Positions 1-5,085 of a stretch of DNA of 5,085 nucleotides are shown here, piece after piece. The stretch is from an uncultured Lachnospiraceae bacterium (lineage in GTDB: Bacteria > Bacillota > Clostridia > Lachnospirales > Lachnospiraceae): the NCBI GenBank assembly GCA_910586615.1, contig CAJUJP010000087.1:1-5085 (forward strand), written 5' to 3'. The notes under the pieces were generated by a model that searched no databases, was not told where the DNA came from, and worked only from the letters and a program-made list of their open reading frames with translations. The first letter of the stretch is position 1, and every line of letters begins with the position of its first letter. Both the position numbers and the translations under genes were made by a program.

Positions 1-2
1 AG

Positions 3-73
3 AGCGGGTGATGGGAATCGAACCCACGTATCCAGCTTGGAAGGCTGGTGTTCTACCATTGAACTACACCCGC
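3..73 (-). tRNA. tRNA-Gly (anticodon UCC)
   Basis: The reverse strand folds into a complete 71-nt cloverleaf. The acceptor stem GCGGGTG/CACCCGC is perfect, the D stem is GTTC/GAAC, the anticodon stem is CCAGC/GCTGG, and the T arm carries TTCGATT with one G-T wobble in its stem. The anticodon TCC lies at 39-41, so it reads GGA, and GGG by wobble. The discriminator base is U, as expected for bacterial tRNA-Gly. The next two bases read CT, so CCA is not encoded and must be added by tRNA nucleotidyltransferase. It lies 49 bp downstream of tRNA-Pro with no promoter visible between them, so the two are probably co-transcribed. The transcript continues past the left edge, so further tRNAs or the terminator are not visible. 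Confidence 0.97.
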
Positions 74-122
74 ATGTCTAGCTATATGATAATACATATT
101 GCTTTCTTCATAATATACTGCG

Positions 123-197
123 TCGGGGTGACAGGATTCGAACCTGCGACCTCCTGGTCCCAAACCAGGCGCTCTAGCCAAGCTGAGCCACACCCCG
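123..197 (-). tRNA. tRNA-Pro (anticodon UGG)
   Basis: The reverse strand forms a 75-nt cloverleaf. The acceptor stem is CGGGGTG/CACCCCG with the C1-G72 pair typical of bacterial tRNA-Pro, and the discriminator is A. The D stem is GCTC/GAGC, the anticodon stem CCTGG/CCAGG with loop TTTGGGA, and the T loop TTCGAAT. The anticodon TGG is at 160-162, and a U34 tRNA-Pro can often read all four proline codons. CCA is not encoded. It is the first gene after the consensus promoter at 239-267, with a leader of roughly 35 nt that RNase P would remove. Confidence 0.97.
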
Positions 198-238
198 TAA
201 AAGGAACCTGTGAGCATCCTATCTGCAACGCAAGATAA

Positions 239-267
239 ATTATATAATATGCCCTTTTCTCTGTCAA
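239..267 (-). promoter_or_regulatory. Consensus sigma-A promoter of the tRNA-Pro/tRNA-Gly unit
   Basis: On the minus strand a perfect -35 TTGACA (262-267) and a perfect -10 TATAAT (239-244) are separated by exactly 17 bases. Transcription should begin near 230-233, about 35 nt before tRNA-Pro. A match of 12/12 with ideal spacing is what is expected of a stable-RNA promoter, and it makes the tRNAs independent of the protein genes upstream. The bases from 268 outward are almost pure A/T (see the UP-element entry). Confidence 0.9.
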
Positions 268-313
268 TAAAAATTTTTATATTTTTTAAATTTTTTCAAA
301 AATTTTTATTTTA
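268..313 (-). promoter_or_regulatory. A/T-rich upstream tract, probable UP element
   Basis: Immediately upstream of the -35 hexamer of the tRNA promoter, 45 of 46 bases are A or T (only 297 is C), arranged as phased A and T runs. This is the composition and position at which the C-terminal domain of the RNA polymerase alpha subunit binds in rRNA and tRNA promoters. The tract is seen directly; its function as an UP element is inferred. It also fills most of the gap after the phosphodiesterase gene, so it may bend or separate the two units. Confidence 0.5.
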
Positions 314-322
314 CCTGTATTT

Positions 323-343
323 GATCCCCCTAAACCGGGAATC
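323..343 (-). terminator. Weak hairpin after the phosphodiesterase gene, possible terminator
   Basis: The minus strand can form a 7-bp stem GATTCCC/GGGGATC, including one T-G wobble, with a 7-nt loop, 13 bases after the stop codon at 356-358. There is no U run directly after the stem; the first T run follows about 20 nt later. It is therefore not a canonical intrinsic terminator, and the upstream operon might read through into the tRNAs or end by another mechanism. Confidence 0.3.
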
Positions 344-355
344 ACGGATTGCCAT

Positions 356-841
356 TCACAAATCCAGATAGTTTATGGTGTAATGCGCTGTCCCTTCCCG
401 GTCAATTTCCATTATGATATAGCTGGGCTTCCGGTTGCTCTGACGGGGATAACTGATACTGCCCGGATTGAGCAGTGTCAGTCCGCTTTCAATATCCACC
501 ACCGGCTTGTGTGTATGACCGCACATCACAATATCCACATCGCGCATTCTCGCTTCCAGCTTGATCACATCGCTGTTCATGGCAATATAATAATTATGTC
601 CATGGGTCAGCCAGACTCTGTATTCTCCTATCATGAATTCTTTTTCTCTGGGCAGATCTGAAAAAAAGTCATTATTGCCCTGTACCATCTCCACAGGACA
701 CTCCGCCGCCTGTGAGATCAAAAGCTCGCTCCCCTCTATATCTCCGCAATGCACAACCATATCAAGGGGAGCCGTTTTCTCTACAATCTTAAGAAAATTC
801 GTGTTATAGCGATGAGTATCACTTACGATCAATATCTTCAT
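356..841 (-). CDS. yfcE: YfcE/MJ0936-family metallophosphoesterase
   Basis: A 161-residue cytoplasmic protein of the small calcineurin-like phosphoesterase family (YfcE, B. subtilis YsnB). All metal-site motifs are present in order: SDTH (D8, H10), CGD (D34), GNND (N56, D58), THGH (H80, H82) and GHTH (H109, H111), followed by the family's LNPGS segment near 124-128. Length is normal for the family, which uses two divalent metals to cleave phosphodiesters; the natural substrate is generally unknown. I chose ATG at 839-841 because MKILIVSDTH is the usual family N-terminus. It begins one base after the rdgB stop (TGA-T-ATG), which points to translational coupling. An in-frame TTG at 851-853, inside rdgB, would add four residues; it has AAGGA six bases upstream, so it cannot be excluded. 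Adjacent rdgB and yfcE-type genes also occur in Bacillus (ysnA-ysnB). Confidence 0.93.
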   Translation of the reverse strand: MKILIVSDTHRYNTNFLKIVEKTAPLDMVVHCGDIEGSELLISQAAECPVEMVQGNNDFFSDLPREKEFMIGEYRVWLTHGHNYYIAMNSDVIKLEARMRDVDIVMCGHTHKPVVDIESGLTLLNPGSISYPRQSNRKPSYIIMEIDREGTAHYTINYLDL

Positions 842-842
842 A

Positions 843-1544
843 TCATTTCTCAATCCTTTTCCTTAATTCCGGCTTCATTATTTCCAGCGCCCGCCCTCTG
901 TGGCTGATCCGGTTTTTCTCCTCTTCGCTCAGTTCCGCAGTCGTGCAGCCGCATTCCGGCACATAAAAAATAGGGTCATAACCAAAACCGTTGGTTCCTT
1001 TTTCCTCGTAATCGATCCTGCCCTCTATTGTCCCCAGCGTAGTGACAACCTCGCCGTCAGGCATGACTGCCGCTATGGCACATACAAACCTGGCCGTGCG
1101 TTTCTCATCCGGCACACCGTCGAGCCGTTCGATCAGATTCCTGCTTTTCACGCTGAAAGGAGTATCTTCACCCATATACCTGGCAGAATAAATACCCGGC
1201 TCCTTATTCAGATAATCTATTTCCAGTCCGGAATCATCCGCCAGAACGATGATATCAGCGCACACACCGTCCTTTTGCTCTGCCGATGTCTGCCCGTTCT
1301 TCCGTTCTGCAGCCGTGTATTCCCCTTCCACCTGCATATCCTGTCCGTTGGCCGCCAGCAGCTTTGCCACCGCTTTGGCTTTGATAATCGCATTTTCCTC
1401 AAAAGTCGTGCCGTCCTCAACAATGTCCGCATTAATTCCCGCCTCTTTCATGGACAGGATCTCAAGGTCCATATCGCCAAGAATGTCCCGAACCTCTCGC
1501 ATTTTTCCTTCATTTCCTGTTGCAAATACGATTTTTGGCTTCAT
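843..1544 (-). CDS. rdgB: XTP/dITP diphosphatase (RdgB/HAM1 family) with an insertion
   Basis: This enzyme hydrolyses the non-canonical purine nucleotides XTP, dITP and ITP to monophosphates plus pyrophosphate, keeping deaminated bases out of DNA and RNA. Family signatures are all present: FATGNEGKMREV (residues 7-18, phosphate and base binding), the FEENA/KA helix (49-57), LADDSGLEID (101-110, catalytic and Mg-binding acidic residues), PGIYSARYMGE (116-126), GTNGFGYDPIF (183-193) and SHRGRAL (214-220). At 233 residues it is longer than the usual 195-205. The surplus is a hydrophilic segment at about residues 65-97, between the KA helix and the LADDSGLE strand. The ATG at 1544 is preceded by GGAAAGAGAG, a moderate ribosome binding site. 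It sits 112 bp after the amidase-like gene and one base before the phosphodiesterase start. Confidence 0.95.
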   Translation of the reverse strand: MKPKIVFATGNEGKMREVRDILGDMDLEILSMKEAGINADIVEDGTTFEENAIIKAKAVAKLLAANGQDMQVEGEYTAAERKNGQTSAEQKDGVCADIIVLADDSGLEIDYLNKEPGIYSARYMGEDTPFSVKSRNLIERLDGVPDEKRTARFVCAIAAVMPDGEVVTTLGTIEGRIDYEEKGTNGFGYDPIFYVPECGCTTAELSEEEKNRISHRGRALEIMKPELRKRIEK

Positions 1545-1656
1545 ATTCTGTTCTCTCTTTCCATAACTCCGGCCGCACCTTCCGCCACATTCTTCCTGTC
1601 ATAACTCCGCTGCTTCATGCACAGCAGATATATATTGACTTCTCCCGATGCCCGGA

Positions 1657-2775
1657 TTACTGATTTTCATAAGCTTTCAATACTGCCTGATAGATTCCTT
1701 CAGCAATGCGCTGGATATAGTCCTCCCGCTGCAGCAAAATGGACTCCTGCCCGTTGGTCAGATACCCCACCTTAATTGCCGCCGCCGGAACCGTAGCGTC
1801 ACTGATGACCCGGTCCGCCTCTTCTGCTTCCAGAAGCCCGTTGGCCTTGCCGCTGATGGAAGTGACTACCTCCCGCTCAAGCAGATCCGCCAGTTCCACG
1901 CTCCCGAATCCGGGAATAAAAAATCTGCTGTTATAAACTGCTTCCGTACCATACTTTTTGGAATTCTGGTCTCCGCCCACTTCTATGCGGATCAGCATAT
2001 CCGCTTTTGTCGCTTCCGCCAGCTTCACCCGGCTCTCCGCAGAAGGATTGCTGTCATCCATCCTCGTATAATATACCTTAATATCCGTATTGTCCAGCTT
2101 ATCCTTCAAGGCTCTCGCAATCTCCAACGTAATTTCCTTGGCGCTGATCTGATTCGTGGCAGCGCCGGTTTCCCCGGCTCCGTACGCCGGATCGATGACA
2201 ATGATCTTATCATAGGTTTCCTTGGGCGTCATAAATTCCACATAGAGCGTATGATCCTCAAAAATACTGTGATATTCATACACGTCCGTCAGTTCAAACC
2301 GCAGGCAGAATCTCTCCTCCTCTGCCTCCATATATCCTTTCATCACATTCTCACAGTTTCCATATACACTGTTGGTTTTATAAAACTGCTCCTGCAGATC
2401 AGGTTTCTGAGACACAACACTCACCCAGAGTTCTCTGTCCATATAGTGGTTCTCTATAGTCACTTCCTCAGGCTTTACGCTCTCCGGCATTGGAATACAG
2501 AAATAACTGGTTTTTTGACTTTTTCGGTCAATTCTGATCTGTCCGCCCTCTTCCTCCTGATTTCCCGCCTCGTTTCCCGCTCCGTTTGTGACTTTCCCTG
2601 TCTCATCCTGTCCGGCTTCCTCCTGAAGCGCCTCTTCCTGTAGTACTTCATCCTGTGCCACATCTGCCACCACAATGATCTTATTGGCACAATAGTATAA
2701 CATGGCGCTCATTGCTGTCATCATGAATAAAAAGCAATAGACCGCCGTCCTTTTCATTAATCTATTCTGCTGCAT
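1657..2775 (-). CDS. Membrane-anchored Amidase_3-fold protein, probably catalytically inactive
   Basis: A 372-residue protein. Residues 9-29 form one hydrophobic segment after a basic start, a signal anchor or signal peptide. Residues 41-78 are an acidic, Glu/Gln-rich linker with imperfect LQEEA repeats. Residues about 88-183 look like a beta-rich domain, possibly AMIN-like (inference). Residues 189-370 match the zinc-dependent N-acetylmuramoyl-L-alanine amidase fold: IIVIDPAYG (192-199), KE (213-214), YYTR (235-238), SRVKLAEATKAD (248-259) and VGYLTN (336-341), then a helical end. Active members use His in DPGHGG, Glu, His in SxHxN, and a catalytic Glu before GF.SN. Here these are Y198, E214, E265 and K335, so only one is kept. 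I infer a peptidoglycan-binding or regulatory pseudo-enzyme outside the membrane. ATG at 2775 lies 3 bp after the methyltransferase stop, with GGGGAG 13 bases upstream; ATG at 2757 (residue 7) is an alternative start. Confidence 0.85.
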   Translation of the reverse strand: MQQNRLMKRTAVYCFLFMMTAMSAMLYYCANKIIVVADVAQDEVLQEEALQEEAGQDETGKVTNGAGNEAGNQEEEGGQIRIDRKSQKTSYFCIPMPESVKPEEVTIENHYMDRELWVSVVSQKPDLQEQFYKTNSVYGNCENVMKGYMEAEEERFCLRFELTDVYEYHSIFEDHTLYVEFMTPKETYDKIIVIDPAYGAGETGAATNQISAKEITLEIARALKDKLDNTDIKVYYTRMDDSNPSAESRVKLAEATKADMLIRIEVGGDQNSKKYGTEAVYNSRFFIPGFGSVELADLLEREVVTSISGKANGLLEAEEADRVISDATVPAAAIKVGYLTNGQESILLQREDYIQRIAEGIYQAVLKAYENQ

Positions 2776-2778
2776 CCT

Positions 2779-3924
2779 TTATCTGTTACTCCCCGGTTTC
2801 GGTCCCATATATTGATAAAAATATGTTTTCATCATACCGTTATAAATTTTTCTGTTCTTATCAGCTTTTCTGCCGATGGCCTGTTCCGCCTGCTCATAGG
2901 AGGTGATCAAATACATAGACCAGCTGTCCAGCATCCGATACCGCTCCCCGATCATACCGTAAAGCCCCGGCAAATCTTTCTTATCCTCAAGCCGCTCTCC
3001 ATAGGGCGGATTGGTGATGATAAATCCGTACTTTTTTGGATGGCTCAACTGTTCTACGCTCCTGCGCTGAAAATGAATCAGAGACTCCACGCCGGCCATT
3101 TTCGCATTCGTCCGCGCAATCGTCACCATTTCATCGTCAATATCATAGCCCTGTATATCCGTCTCCACATCCATATTAATCAGTGACTCTGCCTCATCCG
3201 CCGTCCGGTACCAGTACTTTCTGTCTACCAGATGTGTCCACTCTTCTGCCGTAAAGCTCCTGTTCATACCCGGAGCAATATGTGCCGCCATCATAGCCGC
3301 CTCAATGGGAATCGTTCCGCTGCCGCAAAAAGGATCCACCAGAATACGGTTTTCCCGCCAGGGTGTCAGCATAATAAGCGCCGCCGCCAGGTTCTCGGCG
3401 ATAGGCGCCCTGGCCGTCAGTTTCCGATAGCCTCTTTTGTGCAGAGATTCCCCTGTGGTATCCAGCCCTACTGTCACTTCATCCTTCATCAGAAAGACAC
3501 GCACCGGAAAAGATGCGCCGCTCTCCGAAAACCAGTCCGCAGGATAAGCCGCCTTCATCCGCTCCACCATAGCCTTCTTCATGACCGACTGGATATCAGA
3601 CGGGCTGAAAAGCTTACTCTTCACGCTTGCCGCCTTTGTCACCCAGAACCTGCCGTTCTTCGGTATGTAATCCGCCCAGGGAAGGGCCTTCGTTCCCTGA
3701 AAAAGCTCCTCAAAAGTCTCCGCATGAAAGCTTCCCACTTTGATCAGGACACGCTCCCCGGTGCGCAGGAACATGTTGGCCCGGCAAAGCGCCTGTACAT
3801 CCCCTGAAAAGGTTATTCTGCCGTCTTCCACCGACAGAACCTCATATCCCAGATCCATGATCTCTCTTTTTAAAACTGCCTCAAGTCCGAAATGACAAGG
3901 CACGATATATTTCAGTTTTTCCAT
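2779..3924 (-). CDS. rlmL: THUMP-domain class I SAM-dependent rRNA methyltransferase (RlmL/YpsC type)
   Basis: A 381-residue cytoplasmic RNA methyltransferase. The N-terminal part (about 3-155) has the ferredoxin-like start LKYIVPCHFGLEAVLKREI and a THUMP RNA-binding domain. The catalytic UPF0020-type Rossmann domain follows from about 165. It has KRGYRK and AP-AENLAAA (163-182), SAM-binding motif I VDPFCGSGTIPIEAA (196-210), acidic motif II GYDID (259-263), and the catalytic NPPYGERL (305-312) typical of N2-guanine or amino-group methylation. The end IYNGMMKTYFYQY (360-372) is also family-typical. E. coli RlmL makes m2G2445 in 23S rRNA; the same target here is inferred, not shown, and YpsC-type is an equally good name. 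AGGAG at 3929-3933, four bases before the ATG, fixes the start. It follows the lipoprotein gene by 35 bp with no terminator and precedes the amidase-like gene by 3 bp, so it is probably in one operon with both. Confidence 0.94.
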   Translation of the reverse strand: MEKLKYIVPCHFGLEAVLKREIMDLGYEVLSVEDGRITFSGDVQALCRANMFLRTGERVLIKVGSFHAETFEELFQGTKALPWADYIPKNGRFWVTKAASVKSKLFSPSDIQSVMKKAMVERMKAAYPADWFSESGASFPVRVFLMKDEVTVGLDTTGESLHKRGYRKLTARAPIAENLAAALIMLTPWRENRILVDPFCGSGTIPIEAAMMAAHIAPGMNRSFTAEEWTHLVDRKYWYRTADEAESLINMDVETDIQGYDIDDEMVTIARTNAKMAGVESLIHFQRRSVEQLSHPKKYGFIITNPPYGERLEDKKDLPGLYGMIGERYRMLDSWSMYLITSYEQAEQAIGRKADKNRKIYNGMMKTYFYQYMGPKPGSNR

Positions 3925-3928
3925 AAGT

Positions 3929-3933
3929 CTCCT
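3929..3933 (-). promoter_or_regulatory. Ribosome binding site of the methyltransferase gene
   Basis: The minus strand reads AGGAG followed by ACTT and then the ATG at 3922-3924. The strong match to the anti-Shine-Dalgarno sequence supports this start within a gap of 35 bases. Confidence 0.8.
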
Positions 3934-3959
3934 GTATTTATTTACACCCCTCAGCCGTT

Positions 3960-4895
3960 TCAGTCCATCCTCAGCATGGAATACATGGCAAAAGTATTTG
4001 CATTGATCATATCATAGCTTCCGTCGCCGTTCTGCTCCAACGATACCCCGTAATCATATTTGACGCCGGATGTCTTCCCTTCCTCACCGTCTGTATAGAG
4101 CACTTCAGGGAACAGTACGAAATAGAGTCCTTTACCCTCTTCAAAGCCCAGCGCATCATTCCTCACATCACCGCCGTAAGTACCCTTGTGCATGTTTTTT
4201 TCATCCTTGCTGCTGTCCATATACCACGTATAGGTACCGTCATCCCGCATGACCAGATATCCGGCATCACCCAGATCCCATTCACCGGCAAGAAATTCCT
4301 GTGCCTTCTTCTCCGCTTCCTCATTATCAGGAACACTCATCACCGCCGAATTCATCACCTTCAGCGCCTCGCTTCTGTTCGCCTCAAAGGACTTCTCTTC
4401 TGCGATATAAGATATGGTGTAGGCATAATAATTCTTACCGTAGAAGCGCTGCAGCGCCATTGTTTTTACACCGTTCTCTTCATATTGATAAATCCACTCA
4501 TACCATTCATCATCCTGCACCATAACCTGCACAGGCTCTTCCACATCCTCAAAATTCGTATACCCGGCACTGAGCTGCCGCGAAACATTGATCATGTCAA
4601 GGGGATGCTGATAAAAGCCCTCCCGTGAACAGGAGATCCCCAGCAGCGAACCGTCCTGTGCCGTAAAGGCAAGGCTGGAATCACTTCCACGACTCTCGTC
4701 ATAAGTCCAGACCGAATCATCATACAAAAGCGCCAGACCGCCTAATCCCGCCTGCTTAAGACTTGCCGCATCAGTCTGCTCCGTCCCGGCCCGTTCCGGT
4801 GCCTGAGCCCCGTCACCGCCCGTTGCCGCACTGCAGCCTACAAGCATCGACATTGCCACGCCACATAAAATATACTTCACTTTTAATTTTTTCAT
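3960..4895 (-). CDS. Predicted lipoprotein of unknown function, two beta-rich domains
   Basis: A 311-residue protein I cannot assign to a named family. Residues 1-20 are a basic, then hydrophobic signal peptide ending in the lipobox LVGC, with C21 as the predicted lipidated cysteine, so it should sit on the outer face of the membrane. Residues 22-50 are a Gly/Ala/Thr/Gln-rich tether. Residues about 51-187 (from LGGLALLYDDSVWTY to EALKVMNSAVM) resemble the alternating strand pattern and final helix of PsbP/Mog1-like domains; this is an inference. After a charged linker (188-199), residues 200-311 form a second domain beginning GEWDLGD with RDDGTYTWY and GTYGG, like small beta-barrel domains in other clostridial lipoproteins. 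The start is the ATG at 4893-4895, next to a strong GGAGGAG. An in-frame ATG at 4943 would overlap the -10 box and bury the signal peptide, so it is rejected. First gene of the probable operon. Confidence 0.88.
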   Translation of the reverse strand: MKKLKVKYILCGVAMSMLVGCSAATGGDGAQAPERAGTEQTDAASLKQAGLGGLALLYDDSVWTYDESRGSDSSLAFTAQDGSLLGISCSREGFYQHPLDMINVSRQLSAGYTNFEDVEEPVQVMVQDDEWYEWIYQYEENGVKTMALQRFYGKNYYAYTISYIAEEKSFEANRSEALKVMNSAVMSVPDNEEAEKKAQEFLAGEWDLGDAGYLVMRDDGTYTWYMDSSKDEKNMHKGTYGGDVRNDALGFEEGKGLYFVLFPEVLYTDGEEGKTSGVKYDYGVSLEQNGDGSYDMINANTFAMYSMLRMD

Positions 4896-4899
4896 TATT

Positions 4900-4906
4900 C
4901 TCCTCC
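4900..4906 (-). promoter_or_regulatory. Ribosome binding site that decides the lipoprotein start
   Basis: The minus strand reads GGAGGAG, then AATA, then the ATG at 4893-4895. It is the strongest ribosome binding site in the window and places the start directly before the signal peptide MKKLKVK, rather than 16 codons upstream. Confidence 0.85.
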
Positions 4907-4941
4907 AGACAGCATCGCCAAAGCATGGCTTACCAATAGTC

Positions 4942-4970
4942 ATTGTATACTAAAGTTCCCAAAATAACAA
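4942..4970 (-). promoter_or_regulatory. Probable sigma-A promoter of the lipoprotein-led operon
   Basis: On the minus strand TTGTTA (4965-4970, 4/6 match to the -35 consensus) and TACAAT (4942-4947, 5/6 match to the -10) are separated by 17 bases. Transcription would start near 4935, leaving a 5' leader of about 40 nt that contains the GGAGGAG ribosome binding site. No other good promoter is visible between here and the amidase-like gene, so this one may drive at least the first three genes. Confidence 0.6.
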
Positions 4971-5030
4971 TGTTGCAGACTATGTTTTACAATTTTTTCA
5001 CAAAATCACCACAAAAAACGGCATAACCGC

Positions 5031-5051
5031 ACGGGAGTTTGACACTTCCGT
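5031..5051. repeat. Inverted repeat: possible operator or hairpin at the right edge
   Basis: ACGGGAGT (5031-5038) and ACTTCCGT (5044-5051) form an 8-bp stem around the 5-base loop TTGAC, with one G-T wobble on the plus strand that becomes an A-C mismatch on the minus strand. On the plus strand only three T follow; on the minus strand a TTTTTT run follows about 12 bases later, after a second short GC stretch. It could be a poor terminator for a gene beyond the right edge or a repressor site. The rest of 4971-5085 has no coding region I can support. Confidence 0.35.
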
Positions 5052-5085
5052 TTAAACATCATAACACATAAACCTTGTATTTAAG

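Noticed and set aside
8..238. Open frames on both strands across the tRNA genes
   Set aside because: They lie across two complete tRNA cloverleaves and have no coding signature; peptides such as GVTGFEPATSW are the well-known false translation of tRNA genes.
1510..1602. Possible 30-codon leader frame starting at 1602 and running into rdgB
   Set aside because: The GGAG to ATG spacing of two bases is poor, the peptide has no feature, and it overlaps the rdgB start in another frame.
900..1604. Plus-strand open frame of 234 codons opposite rdgB
   Set aside because: The minus strand encodes complete RdgB motifs over the same bases; the plus-strand translation shows no family signature.
1610..1627. 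Short inverted repeat CTGCT/AGCAG between the amidase-like gene and rdgB
   Set aside because: Only 5 bp of stem with an 8-base loop and no T run, so it is not a credible terminator.
1648..2643. Long plus-strand open frame of 331 codons opposite the amidase-like gene
   Set aside because: It is the antisense of a frame with clear Amidase_3 motifs, has no ribosome binding site or recognisable domain, and its composition (His, Arg, Leu and Phe rich) is that of a shadow frame.
3232..3807. Plus-strand open frame of 191 codons opposite the methyltransferase
   Set aside because: It is antisense to the THUMP/UPF0020 coding region and is rich in Arg, His and Pro, without any motif or start signal.
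4896..4943. N-terminal extension of the lipoprotein from an upstream ATG at 4943
   Set aside because: That ATG overlaps the predicted -10 box and would put 16 residues before a textbook lipoprotein signal peptide; GGAGGAG sits next to the ATG at 4895.
1..5085. CRISPR arrays, insertion sequences, phage or integration modules
   Set aside because: No regularly spaced repeats, transposase or integrase coding regions, or target-site duplications were seen; the tRNA genes are intact and show no attachment-site duplication within the window.

Overview
The window looks like a piece of a Bacillota chromosome, most likely Clostridia and plausibly Lachnospiraceae. The grounds are strong AGGAG/GGAGG ribosome binding sites, sigma-A type promoters, tRNA genes without an encoded CCA end, middling base composition, and adjacent rdgB and YfcE-type phosphodiesterase genes (as in the Bacillus ysnA-ysnB pair). 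The genus is an inference; no marker gene in the window fixes it.

Everything recognisable lies on the minus strand, so the order of transcription runs from high to low coordinates. A promoter at 4942-4970 leads into a lipoprotein gene of unknown function (4895-3960). After 35 bases comes a THUMP-domain rRNA methyltransferase of the RlmL/YpsC type (3924-2779), then, 3 bases later, a membrane-anchored protein with an Amidase_3 fold (2775-1657). A 112-base gap separates it from the rdgB/HAM1 nucleotide-sanitising pyrophosphatase (1544-843), which abuts a YfcE-type metallophosphoesterase (841-356) with one base between stop and start. A 158-base A/T-rich gap then holds a consensus promoter (239-267) for two tRNA genes, tRNA-Pro(UGG) and tRNA-Gly(UCC).

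Most of this is housekeeping: rRNA modification, removal of deaminated purine nucleotides, a small phosphodiesterase and tRNAs. The first and third genes are envelope proteins. The main point of interest is the third gene: it keeps the amidase fold signatures but has lost two of the three zinc-ligand positions and the catalytic glutamate (Tyr, Glu and Lys in place of His, His and Glu), so it is probably a pseudo-amidase. Secondary points are an insertion of about 30 residues in RdgB, the unassigned two-domain lipoprotein, and a hairpin/operator-like inverted repeat overlapping a TTGACA hexamer at the right edge. I see no mobile element, CRISPR array or phage gene.
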